Assembly: GCA_022592435.1 (NCBI GenBank)
Contig: JABYQS010000159.1
Coordinates: 1 to 64,000 of the forward strand
Direction of reading: 5' to 3'
DNA length: 64,000 nucleotides
Origin: Cerioporus squamosus
Lineage: Eukaryota; Basidiomycota; Agaricomycetes; Polyporales; Polyporaceae
This document shows, in pieces, positions 1 through 11,389 of this stretch. The notes below the pieces were generated by a model. That model had not been told where the DNA came from. It saw nothing but the letters and a program-made list of their open reading frames with translations, and ran no database searches. The translations under genes and the position numbers were made by a program. Each line of letters begins with the position of its first letter. The stretch's first letter is position 1.

Positions 1-1647
1 AAGATGGGCAGCCAGAGAAGACCCGTCCACCTGACGATGAGAAGCTGCATTATGCCAAAAGCTTGAACCGTCCTTTTATCGTCACCGTTCTTCAGTGAGT
101 GCATTTGCACGCTGTCTTATGCCGTATCTTATGCCGTATTTGCTACGCCCAAGTCAGTAGTGTCAGTGACCGAGTTTCGGAACCATGCATATGTAGTACT
201 CACAACGAGCGCTTCGCACTCATTACGCCCGCTAGTTTGGCGCAGGAACAGGCTCGCATCACTATGGCTACTGATTCAGCTGCCATTTGTTGTATCGGCC
301 TGCGGCCTCAGGCCTGTTCTGCACCCAAACCAGCACCGACTCCCCATAGGGTTGTGGCAGCTGTGCGAGTGACTGACAGCCCCCTGATGAGCGCACCCGA
401 CGCCCGCCCCTCGGCCTCGCTCGATGCCTCTGGACGCTCATCGAACACGTCCATTTTCGCGCCGTGGTGCCACCGCCGCATGAGCGCAAGGGACGCCCGC
501 CCCTCGGCCTCGCTCGATGCCTCCGACGCTCTTCGAACACGTCCATTTGCGGGCCGTGGTGCCACCGCCGGATGAGCGCAAGGGACGCCCGTCCCTCGGC
601 CTCGCTCGGTGCCTCTGAGCGCCGGTCGCCTCAACGAGGAGCCGTTGAATCACGTGCCCTGCGAGCAGCCGCACCTAACTGCTGCGTGTCCGTCCCCTGC
701 GCACGTCCCGACGCCCAGCCACCCGTGACCTGCGCCCGCCCCCCGTCACCACCCCCCCTCTTCCGCTGTACTGCCCACTCGCGTGGTGCCGTCATCCCTT
801 GTCCCATGCACGCGCGCCGGCCCCCAAGCGACCTCTCTAACGCTACCCAAACGAACGCTCCATCACCCCCCCTCTCCTCCCCAATGTCCTGCATCTTAAT
901 CTTAAGTCCAGCATCCCAGGTGGCTGTCCCACGGAACTACGCGGTGTCGCGGCCCCCGGGTTTGCGACGGCGAGCGTCGCTGGCACCCGGCGGTCCGCAA
1001 CGCTGCGTACCCTGTGCCACCCATCTCATGGTACGCCCGACTTGAGATCCTCTCGCATGACAACAGAGAGTCTGCGGGGACACAGACTCAACCCTAATCT
1101 AGGGTTGAAACCCCCATTCTAGGGTTGGCCCCCATACCAAACGGCTTCCCTGGCCACCCTGGATGCTCTCATAACCCTAACCTTGCACCAGACCACTCCA
1201 TCCTATTGCTGCCTCTCCGCCTGAGTGGCCGTCTATTCACCTGGTATACACACCACGTACATGTCCCCGGAGCTCTTGCATTCTATCATCTTCCATATCT
1301 CTACGCTCCAAAGCATGGACTTCCCCAAGAATGGACAACGGTCGCATGAACATGCGGGCACGCTCGCCTCGCCGCATCCGGGCCCGCTGGACATGGACTC
1401 GGAGTCAGACTCTGAGTCAACACGTTCGTCAAGCACAATAACGCCCAGTCGCAGCGATGTTTGTCGTCAACAAGGGTCCTTCGCATGCGTTGACGCAACG
1501 ATGTTCGCTGACGAGCTAGCATTGGGATCATGTCGCGGTGCACGACAGGTCGTCTTGGAGATGCAATTGTCCGCTGGCGCGCCACCATGTTGAGGAATCG
1601 TCTTTTGCCGCATACTCGGTGAGTGTTTATTGGAAGCCTTGTCTTGT
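1..1647. other. no gene recognised
   Basis: Apart from the short tandem repeat at 387-625 and a telomere-like motif cluster near 1091-1170, I see nothing coding here. Open frames on both strands overlap each other, are GC-driven and have no domain or convincing splice structure. Confidence 0.5.
387..625. repeat. short tandem repeat, period 92-93 bp
   Basis: Three imperfect copies start at 387, 480 and 572, each beginning ATGAGCGCA and continuing through a CGCCCG(C/T)CCCTCGGCCTCGCTCG core. The last copy is partial. The long open frames on both strands here are a by-product of the GC-rich repeat, not separate genes. Confidence 0.8.
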
Positions 1648-1655
1648 TGTCAAGG
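1648..1655. repeat. left 8-bp target site duplication of the hAT element
   Basis: TGTCAAGG lies immediately before the element's first base and is repeated exactly at 5552-5559 after its last base. Eight-base duplications are the hallmark of hAT insertion. Confidence 0.92.
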
Positions 1656-4600
1656 CAGTGTTGTGCCGGTCGACCTACGGTTGAGGTCAACTGCTGTCAA
1701 CTGGTCAACTGTTGACGACGTCGATAGTCGGCACAAAGTGAGCAGCAACTGTCGCACGACTGGTCCACTTTCTCAGGGCGTCAGGCACGTACGGTGATTG
1801 GCTGGAGATCAGACGCGAACGCGTTCAATCTAATCAATGTCGCGCGCGGCGCGTCGCGCTGCAGTAGGCACGCGTTTCCCTCATGCCATCCTCGCGGGTG
1901 CCTCGACATATTCAGTACTCGTACTTCTGCAATCCATGTCTCTTCCATTTCGCACACCATGTCTGCCGCCGAGTACACCCTGTCTAAGCAAACCCCGTCA
2001 AACCAGTTGTCACGATCAGGTCGTGCTTGGTATAGGTCCCACTTCTACGATCATCCGGACTACTTCCCTCAGAGGCCTGCGCATTCGAAGGACGGCGATA
2101 AGACGAAGGTGTGGTGCAAGAAGTGCTTCGAGCAGCGCGTCGAAGAAGAGAAGCTGGGTGACATCCGACAAGGTGTTATCCGTGAGACAGAGGAGATTGA
2201 GAAAAGCCGTGAGCACCGTCCGTGCTTCTGTCAGGATCGGTGCAGTTACTGATTTCTGGACAGTATGGGCTCTCGATAAGCTGGCGGTCGATCGCAGCCG
2301 GCGATGGATTGCAGCTGCTGGACCGGCCCTTCTCGTCCACCTTATAGAGTGTCCACTTATCAGTCCTGAGGTCAGTCAGAGGGCATCTCGGGAGCATGAG
2401 GAGAAGAACAAGTCCCCGCGTCGTCTGCACCGCAACTCTGTGCGCATGCAGGCCCACCCCGAGGCCCCCGCGCCTCAGCCTACCATTGCTCCTATGTATT
2501 TCCCCTTTCCTACACTTGTTCACCCAGCAGAGGGCGCGTCCGAGTCCGTGGCATCTACTTCCACAACACCGCTGCCAAGTCTATCTCCACTCGTCTTGTC
2601 CGGGCTGTCCACCTCCTTCGAGTCTCGCACAAACACGCCGGTCTCCTACAGCGCATCTGCAAGCCTTCCATTTCCCCCGTCGGCCGCTTCAACTCCTGGC
2701 CTACCCACTGTTTCCCCTGCTGGAAGCCTCCGCCGACGCTATGACAGTGGTTTAGATGCAGGCTCCCCTCAGAAGCGTCCTCGTTATGACTCGCGTTCCG
2801 CAGCCTCTCGAGGCGGCAGCTCAGGGAACGTCGCAGCAGCGCCGGCATGGGACGGAGGCCGCCAGGAGCTCTTTGAAGCTTTCCTCGGCCGGTTGACTGC
2901 ATCGCAGGGATGGTCGCTCTCATGGGTCGAGAACCCGATATGGCTTGAGTTCTGTGACACTTTCCTCCCAGACGCAAACATCCCGAGTTGCAAAGTCCTC
3001 ACGCAACGGATTATCCCCAATCAAGTTGTCCACTTCCGTGGGATTGCCCAGAAGACATGCCGCGGTAAACTCGTGACTGTGCAGTGCGACGGTTTCACCG
3101 CAAGCAACCGCCACCACATTGTTGCTTTCATGATCACTGTAGGCGGACGTGTGAGTACTGATTCTCATCTCGTCCGAGGGGTCCAGCCGCATCTTTCGAC
3201 ATCTGCTGATACATGTTCACTGTATTCATTATAGGTATACTCCGTCCGCACCTTTGACACCTCGACGGAGCCAAAGACAGCAGAGTTCTTGATCAGGATG
3301 ATGCGTCAAGTCATCGAGCTCGTTGAGAAGGACTGGGGTGCCCGGGTAATAGCAATGACATCTGACTGCAGCGGCGAGTCGCGTTTGGCACGGGAGCTGC
3401 TAGTAAGAGAGCGTCCGAACCTTGTAGGACCCGACTGTTATGCACACCAGGTACTGTCCCTCATTTTCGTCGGACAAGTTCAGCTATCACTCATCGCATT
3501 ATGGGTGTACTTAGGTCGAGCGCGTCGTTACAGACTACTTCAAGGCCAACGCCGATTTTTTCCAGTGGACGAAGCAGGCAGACGAAGTCATTCAATGGCT
3601 TCGGAGTCGCAATTACCTGCTTGGTATTCTCAACGAGATCCAGCTCAATATGCCTAGGAATGCAAACGGCGATCCTCCCACCGCGCTCAGTGTCATCCGA
3701 GGTGTCCTCACACGTTGGACGTCCAACTATCTTGCCTATCGTCGAGTGCTCCAGCTCAGAATTCCCTTGGAACTCCTCGCAGTCGACAATCGCATCTTCC
3801 TCAGCGGGAAGGAGGAGAGCCATCAGCGTACACGCAAGATGTTGAAGATCTTGAAGAATCCTTTGTTCTGGCATGGGATTGCGAGGTAGAGTGTCGCCTC
3901 TACTTTGTTTTGCATATGATCTTCGCTGACGTTCTGCAAATGTTGCAGGGTTAAGCTTCATCTCGAGCCGTTGGCGATAGCAGCACACATCACGCAGTCC
4001 AACAGCTGCCGCCTCGATGATGTCGTACTTACCTTTGGATTCCTGTACAGATACTTCGACAACCTTGTTCAGGAGGACCCCGACGATGCTCCTGTTCGCT
4101 CTGCTGTCCTGAAGAGCCTCACAATGCGGTGGGATGCGGCTGATCAAGACGCCATGATCGGTGCTGCCGTCCTGAATCCCTACCTGAAGAGGAACCTCTT
4201 CGATCTCGACCTCCACCAGTATTTCTCCTACGCTCGCATCGAAGACCTCCTCTGCCGTCTCTGGGATCGCTTCTTCCCCAATGAGCCGGAAGCTAGGCCC
4301 GATCACAAGATGGTCACCGACTATCTCCAGGCGACAGGGTTGTTCGAAGTCATGCCAAGCACCGCAGACAGTGTTAAGGCTAACGCTGAAAAGGAGGTAA
4401 ATGCGACCCTTCATTGTACCTTGACACTCTGCTTGAGCCTTACTGATATCGACTAGAAGCCCAAACGAACTCCTAATCCCATAGATGTCTGGGAGAGGAT
4501 CTTCAACTCGCGGCAGAAGGACAAGACTTCAGCACAAGACGACGACAGCGCTCCATCTTTACTGCCCAGCCAGACTACTACTAATCCCCGGGCCCCGCCT

Positions 4601-5551
4601 TTGCTTCATTCTCTGTACCGCCTCGCCGTCTACGTCCTCTCGATATGCCCGACAGCCGCAAACTGCGAACAGCTATTCAGCGTTCTTGGGATCATCATGT
4701 CGGACCGCCGCACACGGCTCACCATGGACAATCTCATGAACATCGCTGAACTTCGGCTCCATCTGCGCGATGAACATGTCCGCAAGAATACCAAGGCGCG
4801 GCTGAAGAGGCATTTTGGCGAGCGCATTTCCCGTCCAGAGGTCAACACCTCCGAGGAGTCTTCGTCTTCGCGCAATGCCGACACTGGCCGTGAGTACTTC
4901 GCACTTTCACCGTCTCAATGATATTGATTACTATCCATCATCACAGGACCTGCGCAATCTAGAACTGCAGAGGCCGCCCGAGAGATGCTCGGTGGCTTGG
5001 AGTCGCTGATCGAGCACTTCTCAAGCCGGGGGATGACGACGATGAGCTGCGTACATCTAATAGGTGGCCGTCGAAGCTGCGCATTCCACTGTCCAAGATG
5101 TTCGATTTTCAGTCGGACTTCTGGAGCGCATACATGGCGAGGACACACACCAATAGCCTCGATGAGGAACTTGCCGTCTGGGACTTGTTGGACATGGATG
5201 GCGATGGGGAAGAGGACACAGGGATGGACGAGCTCGCAGGGATACTCATCGCGGGATAAGTGCATCTTATTCACATATAAGTGGCTACAGCTAACAGCGG
5301 ACGCATACGATTGACTATATTCTGGTTTGTATACATGCGGAGATACAGATGCAATTGAGTACATAACTATGCTTGAGCAACAGAGGCATCAGTACTAGTA
5401 GTAGGGAATAATTCAGTCTTCAGGCGAGAGGAGGAGGGCGCGTTGACAGTCGCCCAGTCGTGAGAAAGTTGACGGTCAACTGTGACGACTGTCGACGCGG
5501 TCGACACAACTGGACCACCGTGTCAACAGTCTGTCAACCGGCACAACACTG
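1656..5551 (+). mobile_element. hAT-superfamily DNA transposon, 3.9 kb, apparently complete
   Basis: The element starts CAGTGTTGTGCCGG and ends with the inverse, CCGGCACAACACTG, giving a 14-bp perfect terminal inverted repeat. Weaker similarity continues inward, with TCAACTG/CAGTTGAC-type motifs repeated subterminally on both sides (about 1670-1730 and 5460-5540), as expected for transposase-binding sites. It is flanked by a perfect 8-bp target duplication. The only gene inside is the transposase on the plus strand. The intact ends and duplication indicate a fairly recent insertion. Confidence 0.93.
1959..5259 (+). CDS. hAT transposase (seven exons, one apparent frameshift near the C-terminus)
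   Basis: Proposed exons are 1959-2208, 2348-3150, 3235-3450, 3515-3885, 3949-4396, 4457-4889 and 4947-5259, all with GT-AG borders. Joined they encode about 944 residues if one base is restored in the G run at 5028-5032. The N-terminal exon has a CxxC pair (WCKKC), probably part of a BED-type zinc finger for terminal-repeat binding. A Ser/Pro-rich linker follows. The RNase H-like core carries the first aspartate in CDGFT (codon at 3088), the second in TSDCSGES (3364), then a CxxH motif (CYAHQ, just before the intron at 3451) and an RWTS block. The hAT C-terminal dimerisation region is clear around 4660-4770 (ANCEQLFSVLG). An acidic tail follows the G run. The start was chosen at the ATG opening MSAAEYTL, not the in-frame ATG at 1794. 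The first intron (139 nt) is the least certain. Confidence 0.88.
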
Positions 5552-5559
5552 TGTCAAGG
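5552..5559. repeat. right 8-bp target site duplication of the hAT element
   Basis: TGTCAAGG directly follows the right terminal inverted repeat and is identical to 1648-1655. Confidence 0.92.
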
Positions 5560-6904
5560 GCCCACAATCATCAGCAGAGCGGATAAAGTCCAGTCATGCA
5601 AGCACGCCCGCCTCTCGAGCAGTGTCCCGAGCTGAAGAGGCGGAGACCATTCTCACATCCACCATGCTGACGCATCGTCCAGGCACCTCGTTCAGTGGTG
5701 CTGCAAGCATCTCATCGCACGCGGCTCGATAGGACATGCGTTCATTCACTGGGCGAGGAACCAAATCTGTCTCCGGCTAGGGTGCGCGATGCTGTGGCTT
5801 CTCGAATGTCCGACGCCTCCCGTTTGACGCCCCGTAGGTTCGGATGTTTGCTGGTCTCTTCCTCGAACAACACTGACGGCTCCTATGCCCGGCTAGCTCG
5901 GATGTCGCGCCCCGGCACACGTCCTGTGGCGGAATATAGACCCCCTGGATACGGACGAGAGTGTCCTTCGAGTGCGATGCATACACGCTAACATCAGGCT
6001 CCACACAAGTCTCGACGAAGGACGAGCTACAGTCACTCGATATTCACAAGGCTTCTCGAGCCCTATAGGACGGTGCAGCGCGTTCCGATCGACCTATCGT
6101 CACCCGCACATCATTGCCTGGAGAGGTTTGAGTCTACAACTGGACGCGCATGATCTCGAGACTCCGAGTCCCCTCGCCAGTCTTGCGTGAGCGACTCCCG
6201 ACGCGTCGTACGTGCTTCAAGACATCGGATAAGTATCCAACGCCTCAGGTCCGGCACATCTAGGCTCTGCGCCGCGAGCCAAGACTCGGAGGAGTGCGCA
6301 ATTCTGGTGCTACTGCCGATTCGCGCTGGCGAGCGATGAGCCCAAGGGCGCGGTGTTGCTCGCGGTTTCTATGGGCGACGAAGTCTTGCCGTTTCGAATT
6401 CTTCAGCCGCGGCTTTTGCTCGTAAGTACTTTGATGGATGTCTGTATGGCACCTGAGGGAAAGTTGATCGTTCGATGTCGCGGGACTCAGTGCCCCGTTA
6501 TGTCTCTAGTACCATAGAGCACGAGTTCAAGTTGTGGCGGAGGCGGTCGAGGACGGTCAATCCTACTGATGTTATCTCATTTGTACCGTACAATGTTCGT
6601 GGGGCCGTCTCGGCGCAGCATGCACGCACGTACAGCGCCACTCGGGAGGAGGCCCTGAGAGGGAGGCTCAACAAGGTCGACATCGGAGGGAGTTTTGGTC
6701 GCAGGCACAGTAGCGCGTAAGGTAGCAATAGATGAGGTACACTAGTACTATTATCGCGAGCAAGTACATGAAGTCCAAGCACATGAGTCTAAGTTCGAAC
6801 GCGTGAGTCCGAGATATGCCCATTATGCTGAGCACCTTCAGACCCGCCTCGAGTCTCGACAGCGCTGTCCGCTTTCTGAGAATGAGGGCCTAACGACGTC
6901 CCGC
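5560..6904. other. no gene recognised
   Basis: Only short overlapping frames on both strands; no domain, signal peptide or consistent splice model. The end nearest 6905 (about 6720-6900) is diverged 3' flank of the decayed secreted-protein gene, because it still resembles sequence downstream of the intact paralogue near 17960-18060. Confidence 0.5.
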
Positions 6905-7661
6905 GCAGCAGTTCCCCTCGCTTGTGAAGTACGAACCGTACACGAAGTCGGCAAAGTTCCAAGTTGTAGAGGATGTTCCCGCTGCAGACGGCGATCCTAC
7001 ATTGCACGCTGCGTGTCAGCATGGCGCACCGACGAGCAATGAGAACTCGGACGGCCAGTGCACTCACCAGTCGACGATGTCGGTGTCAGGTGAAGTATCC
7101 CTTGACAATGTCGACAGTGGTAGGCCAAGGGTCGTTAGACAGGTCGAGGACGCTGTCATCGAGGTGCATCAGTGTGCGCCGGGATAGGACTCACTGGTAA
7201 AACCCGTCAAATTGAAGTGATGCTTGGTGATCATCTTGCCGTTCGTGGAGATTCACTGCAGCATCTACGATATCCGACACACTGGGTCAGCAATGCGTGA
7301 ACGCTACAAGCTAAGACTCGAAACGACTGACCGAGGTCGGAAGGCGCAAGTCTTCGCTGTGCGGCGGCTCGCGACCCGGGGCGAGGTCCGCGTCGACGGC
7401 GCGAATGAAGAGCTGCACGTTGCGGCGCGCTGGGAGCGGGCCGTCGGGGGGCCCAAGGAAGTCGGGCGGGCACGCCAAGCCGAAGAGACAGGCGTCGTGC
7501 GAGAAGAAGTCCTCCAAGTCGTTGCGGGTGATCTGCTTCTTGCATGTCGCACGAAGGGTGTTGTACCACGGGGAGTCATTGCCCTGACGCTTGACCGCGG
7601 GTGCGGCGGCGGCGGCGGAGGTGAACGCGAGGGAGAAAGGAAACGGAACGAGGGCAAGCAT
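6905..7661 (-). pseudogene. decayed paralogue of the secreted protein at 17150-17902
   Basis: Exon 1 (7661 to 7332, 110 codons) is open and very close to its paralogue: signal peptide starting MLALVPF, a KR dibasic site and the DLEDFFSHDACLFG block. It is exactly the same length, 330 nt. After that the gene is broken. Exon 2 has an in-frame TGA where the paralogue has CAG, then a one-base insertion. Exon 3 has a seven-base insertion that also creates a TGA. The final exon has shifted reading and has lost the stop (TGT TGA reads TGC TGC here). Two cysteines differ as well (WCN is WYN). The upstream region keeps a TATAAGAA box and flank similarity, so gene and promoter were duplicated together. 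A truncated 116-residue secreted product could still be made from exon 1 by read-through of the intron. Confidence 0.85.
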
Positions 7662-7759
7662 GTTGTGGGTAGGTTGCTCGATGAGCAGAGAGCGAGGCGG
7701 CGCAGTGTGGTGTAGTCGGCAGACGGTGGACGTAGGATTGCCGGCATAGACTAGGCTCG

Positions 7760-7767
7760 TTCTTATA
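7760..7767 (-). promoter_or_regulatory. TATA-like box of the decayed gene
   Basis: TATAAGAA on the minus strand, about 100 bp upstream of the ATG at 7661, embedded in a block (GACGTCGACAACGAACC just upstream) that matches the promoter of the intact paralogue. Confidence 0.55.
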
Positions 7768-8509
7768 CCGATGGTTCGTTGTCGACGTCAGCATGCATGG
7801 CGGTTTGAGACGAAGAGTGCACGAAGGTACGCTGTTCACCATATCAAGAGACTGCTTCCGAGCCGGGTTCATGAATGAGAGGCTACGAGACGAAGCACGC
7901 AGTAGTCGGCACCAGGCCCTGTTTGTCGTGGATGGTATGTTTCCGATATTGAGAACGACAACACGTCAGCCGGTGGAATCGGATGCTTCATCAAGGCGTC
8001 CCTGGCTATAAGTACTCACCGCCACGCCTGTAGTGATTGGGTCTGTGTGTACGTCAATCCTCTTGGGATCCCATCCATGCTGGAGACGCGGCTTGGATCA
8101 CCCGTGAAATGGTGACCAGCAGCACCAGACGCATACCTGGTCTAGACCCGTGCTGTCAGAAAGCACGGGCGGCATGGCTAGTTGCGTATAGGCTCACCGT
8201 CAAAAGGTTTTTTGCTTCTATGGCCTCAGGTCTTGAAGAGGTCTGTGTACTGGATGACCCTTGGCACCATGATTCCGGCAGAGCCTCAGATTAATTGGGA
8301 TTGAGAGGGAAGGAACAGCTGTCGAGTGCTGAAATATGTCAAGCGTAGGGTGTTATTCGAGCCGCCGCGGTATAACGAAGAGGGGCAAGGTACTGTACAA
8401 AAGCGCAATGTCCCCGGGATAGCCAAGAACCGCGTATCCGCATAGTACATGCCGCTCATTTGATGCCAGCACCGTTGGCCAACCCTTCCTCCTATAGCCC
8501 CTCCTCCTT
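7768..8509. other. no gene recognised
   Basis: No supported coding sequence. Frames around 8037-8294 (plus) and 8286-8774 (minus) have no recognisable features. The minus frame partly overlaps the gene at 8510-8979 in another phase. Confidence 0.45.
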
Positions 8510-8979
8510 TCACAAATCTAACCCACGAATTATAGTTACAGTGAGCATGGCATTTGACGTGAGCGACGATAGCGCTTACCAGCAATGGGTTGCTCCCAGT
8601 TACTATTGCGGTTCCCTGCGCCAGCATCGTTGTTCCCTGTGCCACCGCCGTTCCCCGCGCCAGCACCGCTGTTCCTTGAGCTACCGCCATTCCCCGCGCC
8701 AGCGCCACTGTTCCCTTCGGTATTGCCGTTTCCGAGTCCTTTGATACTATCGGGGATGCGGCCGGTGAGGCCATCGAGACGCTTCTCTACCTCCGCAGGG
8801 CTACGCGGGCCTACGATGGGCGCAACAGCGGGGGTAGGCGGAGCGTACTCCGAGAAAGCGCGACCAGCGAGAGACGCGACGTCCTTGTCGAGCGCGGGGG
8901 AGGTAGGCACGCCGGCGACAAGGGTCGGACCGACCGCGGCGGCAGCGAGGATGGAGTAGGTGATGACGGGGCTGCGCAT
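8510..8979 (-). CDS. secreted Gly/Asn-rich repeat protein with a dibasic site
   Basis: Two exons, 8979-8580 and 8517-8510, separated by a 62-nt intron (GTAAGC to TTAG), give 135 residues ending in QPIADL. The N-terminus (MRSPVITYSILAAAAVGP, then VAGVPTSP) looks like a cleavable signal peptide. A KR dibasic site (AEVEKR, roughly residue 66) would suit Kex2 cleavage in the Golgi. The C-terminal half is made of imperfect repeats around NSGAGAGNGG, about two and a half copies, rich in Gly, Asn, Ala and Ser and lacking cysteine. A TATA box lies about 115 bp upstream. Function is unknown. It could be a cell-wall-associated or Kex2-processed secreted peptide. The last exon is only eight bases, so the 3' end is less sure; an alternative acceptor would extend the protein. 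Confidence 0.6.
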
Positions 8980-9090
8980 GTTGGATGACGACGACGATGA
9001 CGAGTGCGAGACTTGTCGACGACTAGGCTGAGGATAGGCTGGTGATCTTCTTAGACTGTGGGATGAGGGGACGTCAAGCGAACGGCGCGG

Positions 9091-9100
9091 CCTATATACC
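9091..9100 (-). promoter_or_regulatory. TATA box of the Gly/Asn-rich secreted protein gene
   Basis: GGTATATAGG on the minus strand, about 115 bp upstream of the ATG at 8979, a usual distance for a fungal TATA box. Confidence 0.5.
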
Positions 9101-10482
9101 TGCTGGGGAGGAAATTCACGTCCCGCCGCGTCTTCTCGAGGATACGGGGCCATATCGAGCAGAACGACCGACACTTGCCGGATTGAGGTCGAACGTCTCC
9201 CGAAACGTCGAGGGCGGATGCTCGCGGTTGCGTGTGCTCGGTTCCATGGCGCGCTGGGGTACCGCGGAGCCGAGGCGAAGCGTATTCGGGTGAAGACCGC
9301 CACACGTCGTCGGTCGACGTCTCGGGACATGCGGAGCGGTTGTTTTCGCTCGAGCATGTGCCTCCGAAGGTGCAGCATGCCAGAGACTGCGAGGCACGCA
9401 ACAGCCCGCGCGGATACCTGCCTGCAGTGACAATAACCGCAGACCGTAGTAAGCGTCAGTGATTGATTCGCACACCCGCAGACACGACGTTGGTGACTCA
9501 CGGAGAGTGGGACGTCGCATCCGTGCACGTCACGGCGGAAGCCGGACGCGAAGACGGGCTCCCCAAGCCCGAGTAGCAAAGGGACAAAGTGGTGTGTCGC
9601 ACCCAACGGAGGGACCGGGACAGCTGGAACGCCTGGATGACCACTGGAAGTGATCATGCAAGATGAAAGATAAAGCGGTCAATTCATGTCTCATTTTCCG
9701 CTCGTGAATGAGTTCGTACTCACCTCAGGCCATGACCGTATGCTAGGACAGAGACGACTGATCCAACAATACGTCGGAAGCTCAAGCCTCAACATACGAG
9801 GAGGCTCCGAGTCGCTTGCGGCCCGTTCCACGGTTACTTCACCCTCTCCCGCTGTCGCCGTCGCCGTGATGAGCCCATCGACGCATGTCCAGTGTGCTAT
9901 TGGCGATCTTGAGGTCTGGTCGGCTGTCGCCTCGCCGTCGTGTTCCACTTACTAGTCGCGATGCAGCACGGTATTCCAAAGAATAAGTGACGAGCGTGTT
10001 CGAGAGTTGCCAATACCGTTTGTTTCGCTTGTCGCAAAGAGGCTTGTTTAGAGCCGTCTCGCCGCATCAAGTATGTATCGAGCGCAGGGAGTCCGAGTCG
10101 CGGAAGAAAAGAAAGGAGACGACAGTTGATGTCGGAGTCGGAGGCAGTCACGGCGTCACGGTCGCGGTTAACGCGAAGCGCCCATTGATGTGGGCGCCTG
10201 CTCGGTCGCAACGGGACGGGTTGTGCTCGCTGGTGGCCGCGTTCTTGCCCTCTTCCCCGATCCACCCTCCTGCCGCGTGTCTCCATGCATCTTCCTCCTC
10301 GTTTCCCTCCGTACTCGCACCTGCAATAACCTCAAGATCACGCCGATAACGAGAACTCATGAGCGTACCGGAAGCGATCGATACACAGCGCGGTCACGGT
10401 GAGTTGCTACATTTGTTTACGTGGACGCGTCGGACGATAGGATACTGGAAGAGTTGCTTCGTCTGCAAGAGGAGAGGATTAG

Positions 10483-10632
10483 ATGGCGACACACGGCACG
10501 GGGACTATCGCGCTGTCGACGGAGAGGCTGGAAGGTGACCGGGATGCTGCGATGGATCGGATGGACGCACTGGCGGAAGTTGCGTGTCCTTGCGACGCAT
10601 CGTACTTTCTCGAGCCCGTGTCTCAGACTTGA
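10483..10632 (+). CDS. possible 49-residue open frame, unidentified
   Basis: ATG to TGA, starting MATHGTGTIALSTERLEGD and ending YFLEPVSQT. The acidic, helical-looking middle (DRDAAMDRMDALAEVA) has a more protein-like composition than the arginine-rich overlapping frames. It may be a piece of a decayed or spliced gene. No family recognised. Confidence 0.18.
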   Translation: MATHGTGTIALSTERLEGDRDAAMDRMDALAEVACPCDASYFLEPVSQT

Positions 10633-11245
10633 CATCCTACAACGTCTCCGAGAGGATCTGCGAGGCGCACTGGGGAGCATCGGTGAGCACTTCGACTGTC
10701 AGAGATCTTTCCCCCTCGCTCCATCTCAGACATCACCCTTGGGCGCGTCGTTCGAGGTCTCTACAGGATGCTCTATCCACGTCGAGTGGAAGTGTTGTCC
10801 CGCGCATTCTTCAAGGACCGCTGCCCTGCGAATGCTTATGAGGGTGACTGTCCGTGACCCGTGGCGCCATGCCGCCTGTTTTTGTGTGCTGACCGCCGCC
10901 ACCATTGCCCGATGTGGTGCGTGCGGGTTCGGCGGTTGTGGCATTAATTCTGCACCTGCAAGTTGGCCCGCAGCCCGCTTCGGCGAAACGAAGGGGCATG
11001 TAGAGCAGCATCCGCCATGAGAATAGGGTTGATCGGAGGGGTCGTGTCGTCGTCTTGCTGGATCGCGTGAAAGCAGACCGCCGAAGAGCGGGGAGGCCAG
11101 GCAATCGAAGCGCGACTGGTGTCGATGGCTACCCATGGCAGATGCGGCTATGACTATGGCTCAGTTTCTGCTCGATGTCTCAATTCATGCTTGACCCTGT
11201 GTCATGTGGATATCTGAGCTGGGGCCTCGACCTTGCGTCCTTGGG

Positions 11246-11389
11246 ATGCGTTTCAGCCTCCTGCTCATTAGCCGGAGCATCTCGCTGCTAGCGCCTCTAG
11301 GCACGGCGCAGGGTTGCATCTGTCCGACTGACTGCCAGGATCGCACGTCTCGTCTCGGGAATCTGGCCAGACGTGCCACTACTTGTTGA
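11246..11389 (+). CDS. possible 47-residue cysteine-containing secreted peptide
   Basis: Starts MRFSLLLISRSISLLAP, a signal-peptide-like stretch, followed by a short cysteine-containing part (GCICPTDCQD) and ending ATTC. An in-frame ATG 14 codons upstream is possible but would bury the hydrophobic segment. No relative elsewhere in the window; could be chance. Confidence 0.22.
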   Translation: MRFSLLLISRSISLLAPLGTAQGCICPTDCQDRTSRLGNLARRATTC

